DNA of 64,000 nt from the NCBI RefSeq assembly GCF_000177215.2, contig NZ_CM001368.1, positions 3,665,625 through 3,729,624 on the forward strand, read 5' to 3'. A program made the translations under genes and the position numbers. The notes under the pieces are model-generated. The model had not been told where the DNA came from. It saw only the letters and a list, made by a program, of their open reading frames with translations, and ran no database searches. Below are positions 59,858-64,000 of this stretch, piece after piece. The DNA is from Solidesulfovibrio carbinoliphilus subsp. oakridgensis (GTDB lineage Bacteria; Desulfobacterota; Desulfovibrionia; Desulfovibrionales; Desulfovibrionaceae). Positions within the stretch are counted from its first letter, which is position 1, and each line of letters begins with the position of its first letter.

Positions 59858-61158
59858 TGTGCAACCGGGAACATCGTTGACAGTTTGGACCGGGTACATC
59901 CCTGACACTTTTTAGCTGATCAGGGATCGAACCGGAACCACCCGTTTGGGGTCTTTGGGGCAAAACCCGCCGAGCAGGTGCTCTCCAAGATAAACCAGCC
60001 AACGATCATCATAATTTCTGGTCAGGCCGATGCGACATTTCGCAAATGCCTCGCCGAGAAAAATCTGCCTGCCTTCCCAGTTGAACATCCCATCCCGGCG
60101 AACCGTCCGACTTTCGAAAGAGGAGGGATACTCAAAGCATGGTTCGTTTCGAGGCAGCCGCCGGGACGAAGGCCGGTAGATTGAAGCCGGCGTGGCCTGA
60201 TCAAGTGCTTCATGGGGACGATGGCTATTAAATCGCTCCCGCCAGGACTCCAATCGTTCTTGTTGCTCCCGCAGATTCGCCGAAGGCGGGATAGTGGCTT
60301 CCAGTTTCAAGGTCCGATGCATTCTTTCGTGGCAGCCATTTTGCTCGGGCTTTCCAGGCGCGATGAAGTCCACGACAATACCCAGCTGGAGCCACCAGAC
60401 GCTTAAGCCGGTCAAACCTGCGATCCCGGTCGAACCAAACGGAGTCCCATTGTCCACGCGGATGGCGCGTGGCAGGCCGTATCGCATAAACACCCGCCGC
60501 ATCGCCTCTTTTGTTCGTTCAAGCGTCTGCGTAGGAAAGACGTAACACCCTAAGACATAGCGGCTAAAGATGTCACTGATTGTCAAAGGATGGCAAATGC
60601 TCCTGTCCTCCAGGCGAAACCAGCCCTTGTAATCCGCACTCCAAACATCATTTGCCTGTTTGGGCTGCCGGAGATCCTCTCGCCGCAACCGGCCTCCTGA
60701 CTGACGGCGCTTTGCTTTTGTGGCGGTGATCAATCCGTGCCGTTTCAAAATGTCGCCGGCTGTACTTTTGGCCGGTGGGTACTCTATGCCGTGCACATCT
60801 TGCAGAAGCCTGACGAGCTTTTTGGGACCCCAGTAGGGATTCTCCTGTCGCAATGCGAGTAATAACGTGACGACTGCATCAGGTGTTTTGTGCGGGCAAT
60901 GCCGGGCAACGCGGCTTCGTTCCCCAAGCCCTTCCCCTGCCTGATAGCGGCGCAGCCACTTGTAACCCGTTTCGCGACTGATCCCATACTTGCGGCACAA
61001 GGCTGCAAATGATTCCCGTCGCTGCGACAACTCCACAATGAACCGGGCGCGTTCTTCCATCGGATTGACCTTTTTCCAGGGCATTGGAGCTTCCTCCTCT
61101 GCCCAAAAGTGTCAACCATGTACCCGGTCCGTTCTGTCAATCATGTACCCGGTTCATA
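59858..61158. mobile_element. IS481-family insertion sequence
   Basis: About 1.3 kb with one transposase gene. Ends are imperfect inverted repeats with the motif ACCGGGTACAT-N3-TGACA duplicated near each end (59893-59911 and the complementary right-hand motifs near 61108-61156). Exact ends are uncertain by a few bases; left starts TGTGCAACCGGG, right ends in the complement of TATGAACCGGG. It inserted into a palindromic repeat; three G on both sides suggest a short target duplication. The lower GC content of the coding region supports recent arrival. Confidence 0.85.
59912..61084 (-). CDS. IS481-type transposase
   Basis: 390 residues, intact. N-terminal HTH (ALCRKYGISRETGYKWLRRYQAG) and rve core with the DDE triad: first Asp in VWSADYKGWF, second in RVDNGTPFGST, and Glu in QNGCHERMHRTLK. 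A C-terminal integrase tail of about 100 residues follows. The element should be able to transpose; the host promoter is not needed because its own promoter lies in the right end. Confidence 0.93.
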   Translation of the reverse strand: MPWKKVNPMEERARFIVELSQRRESFAALCRKYGISRETGYKWLRRYQAGEGLGERSRVARHCPHKTPDAVVTLLLALRQENPYWGPKKLVRLLQDVHGIEYPPAKSTAGDILKRHGLITATKAKRRQSGGRLRREDLRQPKQANDVWSADYKGWFRLEDRSICHPLTISDIFSRYVLGCYVFPTQTLERTKEAMRRVFMRYGLPRAIRVDNGTPFGSTGIAGLTGLSVWWLQLGIVVDFIAPGKPEQNGCHERMHRTLKLEATIPPSANLREQQERLESWRERFNSHRPHEALDQATPASIYRPSSRRLPRNEPCFEYPSSFESRTVRRDGMFNWEGRQIFLGEAFAKCRIGLTRNYDDRWLVYLGEHLLGGFCPKDPKRVVPVRSLIS

Positions 61159-61160
61159 CC

Positions 61161-61194
61161 GGGATGATCCCCCCCGGCCGCCGGAGGCATCTTC
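61161..61194 (-). repeat. Right part of palindromic repeat copy 13
   Basis: GGGATGATCCCCCCCGGCCGCCGGAGGCATCTTC, the other half of the unit interrupted by the IS. It lies 25 bases past the stop of the nuclease gene. Confidence 0.85.
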
Positions 61195-61219
61195 CGTCTT
61201 CCCCTCTCCTCTCCTTTCC

Positions 61220-64000
61220 CTATCGACACACCGCGCCGCAGGCCGGGCGGAAGTCGCAGTAGGGACAGCGGCGGTCGTCGGGGCGGGGGGGGAAGGCCTG
61301 GGCCGTGGCCAGGTGGCGCAGGAGGAAGGCCAGCAGATCCGGGGTCTGGCGCACGATGGCGTCCTCGCGGCCGGCCGGGTCCAGGCGCGGGCCGAAGAGC
61401 GGCTTTTCCGCGCCCGCGTCGCGCAGCTCCACGAAAGCGGCGTCGGCCGGGGTCTCGCCTTTGGACGCGGCGTAGAGCCAGCAATAGAGCGGCAGCTGGA
61501 CGCTGCCGATGCGCCGGGCCGCTTCCTCGAACAGGCCCGGATCGTCGGCCGGCCCGCGCCAGCGGGCGATGCGGCTCCAGAACCCTTCGTCGCCCCAGAC
61601 GGCGACGGGCAGGGAGGGGACCGAGCCGGTCTTGTAGTCGAGGATGACGAGCCCCTCCTCGCGGCGGTCGAGACGGTCGGCCCGGCCGGCCAGCAGATAG
61701 GTCCGGCCGGCGGTTTCGAGGCTGGCGCCGAGTTCGGTTTCCAGCGCCAGGGGGGTGGTGCGCGGCATGGAGGCGGCCATGTGCATGAGCCGGGTCCGGC
61801 CGGCCCGCAGGAGCAGGAGCTGGCCGTCGGGCGGCAGGGCCTGGCAGGCCGGGCTCTGCCGCATCCGGGTTTCGTAGAGGTCGGCCAGGGCGGCGGCGTT
61901 TATGTCGGCCGCGTCGATATCCCGGCCGAGGGAGGCCGCGAAAAACTCCCGCAACACTTCGTGGACCACCTCGCCCACGGCCGCCCGGTCGCCTTCCTCG
62001 GCCACCTCGGCCAGGGGGGCCAGCGGCGAGAGGTAGCGGTAGAAAAACCGGAGCGGACAGGCGAGGTAGGTGTCGAAAAAGGTGGCCGAGAGCTTTTTGG
62101 TGGAGAGGTAGCTGTCGAGCCGTTCGGCCACGGCCGGGGACCGGGGCAGGGAGGCGTCGGCCGGGGGGATGGGGCAAAGGGGCAGGGTGATGAGCGACAC
62201 CGGCGGCTCGCCCGGGGTCAGCACCCGGCCGAGGCGTTTTTCCTCCTCCCACAGAAGCTGCTCCACGTACCGGCTGCGCACGGGCTTGCTGTCCTCGAAG
62301 AGCCCGGCCCCGGGGGCCCCGGTCCGGTAGAAGACGGTTATTTCCTCGGCCCCGAAAAAGAGGCGATAGATGTTGTAGGCCGCGACCAGGTCGCGCTCCC
62401 GGGAATCGGGCAGGGCCAAAAGGCGGCGCAGGGTGTCCGGCAGCAGCGGCTCGTAGGGGGCCGAGCCCGGGAGCTTGTCCTCCACGGCGTCGAGGACGAA
62501 GACCCGGCGGAAGGAGAGGAGCCGGGTTTCGAGGACGCCCATGACCTGCAGGCCCGTCAACGGCTCGGCCTCGAAAGGCACGCGCTCGTCGGCCAGAAGA
62601 CGCCGCAGGAGGGCGAAGAGCGTGGCCTGGGGCAGGACCGCGTCGGCCAGCCGGCCGCTGGTCAGGGCCGGGACCACGCCTGTGGCCAGCCGAAAGAGGC
62701 ATTCGGCGTCGATCAGAAACCGCTCCCAGGCGTCGCCGGCATGGTCCGGGTCGAGGAGCAGCTCGCACAGCCCGGCCAGGGCGTTGCCGAGTGTCCGGGG
62801 CGTGTCCACGTCCGAAAAGCCCGTCAGGCAGGTGTGAAGGACCTGGCGGCACAGGGCCAGGGCCTCCGGATCGGGCGGCCCGTCCTCGCCCCCGATTTCC
62901 AGGGCCAGGGGATCGGCAAAGGCCCCGCCCTGGCGGAGTCCCGCCTCCAGGGTGTGAAAGAGGGCCCGCAAGGGCTCCTCCTCGCCGACGCGCAGCATCT
63001 TCAGGTAGGGGTGGCGCAGGAGGGCGACCAGGGTGCGCCAGTGGTAGCGGCCCGAGGCCAGCCGCGTCTCCTGGAGGGCCAGGATGGTTTCGAGGAGCCG
63101 GGCCAGGGATGAGCGGGCCAGGGGATAGCCCATGGAGATGTTCACGTCCTTTCGGGGCAGGATGTGGAGCACCGGGGACAGCAGGCCCGTGTCCGGCAGG
63201 ACGATGGCCGTGTCTTCCAGGTCCTCGGCCTCGGCCAGACAGGTCTCCAGGGCTTTGAGTTGGGCGTGGAGGTCGTGGCCCTCGAAAAAGCGCAGCCGTT
63301 TGGAGGACAGGTTGGCGGTGGTGGCGTCGAGCATCAACGTCGGCCGGTCCGGGTCGCCCTTTTGCCGGCTGCGCCGCCGGCGGCCGCCCTGGAGGACCAC
63401 GGCCCGGGCGTTCCAGTCCCCGAGCCAGCGTTTCTGCTCCAGGCAGGCGAAGTGGACCCGGCCGCCGGGATCGGCCAGGGCCGGGTCGCCGTGCCAGAGC
63501 ATCTCCAGGCTGCCGCTGCGCCACAGGGCCTTGAAAAGGGCCTTTTCCGCGCCCGAGAGGACCGAGAAGCCGCAGGCGAAGACCCGGCGGCCGGCCAGGC
63601 GCTCGACCGCCACCTGGGCCTTCCCGGCGGCCAGGGACAGGCACAGGCCGGGCGTGGCCAGGCCCTCGGCCAGGAGGCGTTCTCGGTAGCGGGCGTGGAT
63701 GGCCCCCAGGCGCGAGAGCAGGGCCGCGGCCGGCGGCAGGACCTGCCCTTCCAGGTAGTCCAGGTCCTTGCCCGGGATGTTGTGGCGGAAAAGCGCCTCC
63801 ATGAGCTCGGCCAGTTCCAGGCCCCAGGGGAAAAACCGCGTCATGTCCAGGGGGAATTCCCCGGTCGCCTCGGCCTCGGGCGCGATCTCGCGCACGATGT
63901 CGTGGAGGAGCGACACCCGGTCGAGGACGTCGAGCATGACCGGCGGCGTCGGGGCGAGCGACGCGCCAAGGCTCGTCGCCCAGTCGCCGACGGCCGTTAT
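61220..64000 (-). CDS. AddB-like helicase/nuclease subunit, partial (runs off the window)
   Basis: At least 926 residues; the frame is open to base 64000, so the N-terminal Walker A region is outside. The C-terminal nuclease has LAGRADRLDRREEGLVILDYKTGS with the D..DxK motif of PD-(D/E)XK enzymes. FFDTYLACPLRFFYRYL gives one Cys, and CPYCDFRPAC the rest, the Fe-S-cluster pattern of AddB/RexB. In AddAB it trims double-strand break ends for RecA. An addA gene would be expected next, beyond the window. The family call rests on the nuclease; MLDVLDRVSL at 63937 is internal. Confidence 0.82.
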   Translation of the reverse strand: MTAVGDWATSLGASLAPTPPVMLDVLDRVSLLHDIVREIAPEAEATGEFPLDMTRFFPWGLELAELMEALFRHNIPGKDLDYLEGQVLPPAAALLSRLGAIHARYRERLLAEGLATPGLCLSLAAGKAQVAVERLAGRRVFACGFSVLSGAEKALFKALWRSGSLEMLWHGDPALADPGGRVHFACLEQKRWLGDWNARAVVLQGGRRRRSRQKGDPDRPTLMLDATTANLSSKRLRFFEGHDLHAQLKALETCLAEAEDLEDTAIVLPDTGLLSPVLHILPRKDVNISMGYPLARSSLARLLETILALQETRLASGRYHWRTLVALLRHPYLKMLRVGEEEPLRALFHTLEAGLRQGGAFADPLALEIGGEDGPPDPEALALCRQVLHTCLTGFSDVDTPRTLGNALAGLCELLLDPDHAGDAWERFLIDAECLFRLATGVVPALTSGRLADAVLPQATLFALLRRLLADERVPFEAEPLTGLQVMGVLETRLLSFRRVFVLDAVEDKLPGSAPYEPLLPDTLRRLLALPDSRERDLVAAYNIYRLFFGAEEITVFYRTGAPGAGLFEDSKPVRSRYVEQLLWEEEKRLGRVLTPGEPPVSLITLPLCPIPPADASLPRSPAVAERLDSYLSTKKLSATFFDTYLACPLRFFYRYLSPLAPLAEVAEEGDRAAVGEVVHEVLREFFAASLGRDIDAADINAAALADLYETRMRQSPACQALPPDGQLLLLRAGRTRLMHMAASMPRTTPLALETELGASLETAGRTYLLAGRADRLDRREEGLVILDYKTGSVPSLPVAVWGDEGFWSRIARWRGPADDPGLFEEAARRIGSVQLPLYCWLYAASKGETPADAAFVELRDAGAEKPLFGPRLDPAGREDAIVRQTPDLLAFLLRHLATAQAFPPRPDDRRCPYCDFRPACGAVCR

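Noticed and set aside
61137-63644. 835-codon minus-strand ORF overlapping the nuclease in another frame
   Set aside because: Arg/Gly/Pro-rich and runs through the palindromic repeat; the nuclease frame has clear motifs.

Overview
This window is GC-rich chromosomal DNA whose gene content points to a sulfate-reducing deltaproteobacterium of the Desulfovibrionaceae (Desulfovibrio/Solidesulfovibrio-like). The clues are a Desulfovibrio-type outer-membrane homotrimeric porin, a fused acetyl-CoA carboxylase alpha/beta carboxyltransferase, motAB-PilZ, and GTG starts with strong GGAGG ribosome-binding sites. This placement is inferred from protein families; no rRNA is present. No tRNA, rRNA or CRISPR array was seen.

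Layout. 1-3.2 kb: an HPP membrane protein with a CBS partner, then amtB-glnB behind a sigma-54 promoter, all on the minus strand. 3.6-5.9 kb: a broken ynfA fragment, an unknown gene with a PqqD-like partner, and an MgtC protein. 6-10.3 kb: purine nucleoside phosphorylase (minus), then motA-motB-PilZ running into a biotin carboxylase. 10.4-14.5 kb: carboxyltransferase, a biotinyl-domain protein, an unknown small gene and ssb. 14.6-25 kb, mostly minus strand: a gene with a sigma-28-like promoter, an SDR, a Zn/Cd ATPase diverging from a CadR/PbrR-type MerR regulator, a three-gene ABC/permease/DUF1980 operon and a porin. 25.5-30.2 kb: a CoA-disulfide-reductase/rhodanese flavoprotein, rsmI, a histidine kinase and an Hpt protein.

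30.4-41.2 kb is the most distinctive segment. A perfect-consensus sigma-54 promoter with an upstream inverted repeat drives a 908-residue protein that joins a glycoside-hydrolase TIM barrel to a GT2 glycosyltransferase and membrane helices. An ABC exporter, a methylisocitrate-lyase-like enzyme, a putative glycosyltransferase, a secreted glycoside hydrolase, a galE-like epimerase and a ComFB (possible c-di-GMP receptor) gene follow. It reads as a glycan synthesis/export locus comparable in logic to ndvB-ndvA.

41.5-43.7 kb: ilvB-ilvN behind an attenuator with a Leu/Val/Ile-containing leader peptide. 43.8-50.5 kb: a histidine kinase, an ABM protein, and a TetR-MFP-RND efflux operon. 50.7-59.8 kb: a membrane protein, cpoB/ybgF-like, dprA, a small PGMVL protein, HDOD, REC-GGDEF and xerC, a TetR-like regulator, and two tandem paralogous secreted proteins. 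59.9-61.2 kb: an IS481-type insertion sequence. 61.2 kb to the end: an AddB-like nuclease, incomplete.

A family of GC-rich palindromic repeats sits at gene 3' ends throughout. In two places it forms ~200-bp inverted pairs around a partly conserved core, in two genes it supplies the stop codon and last residues, and one copy was split by the IS element.
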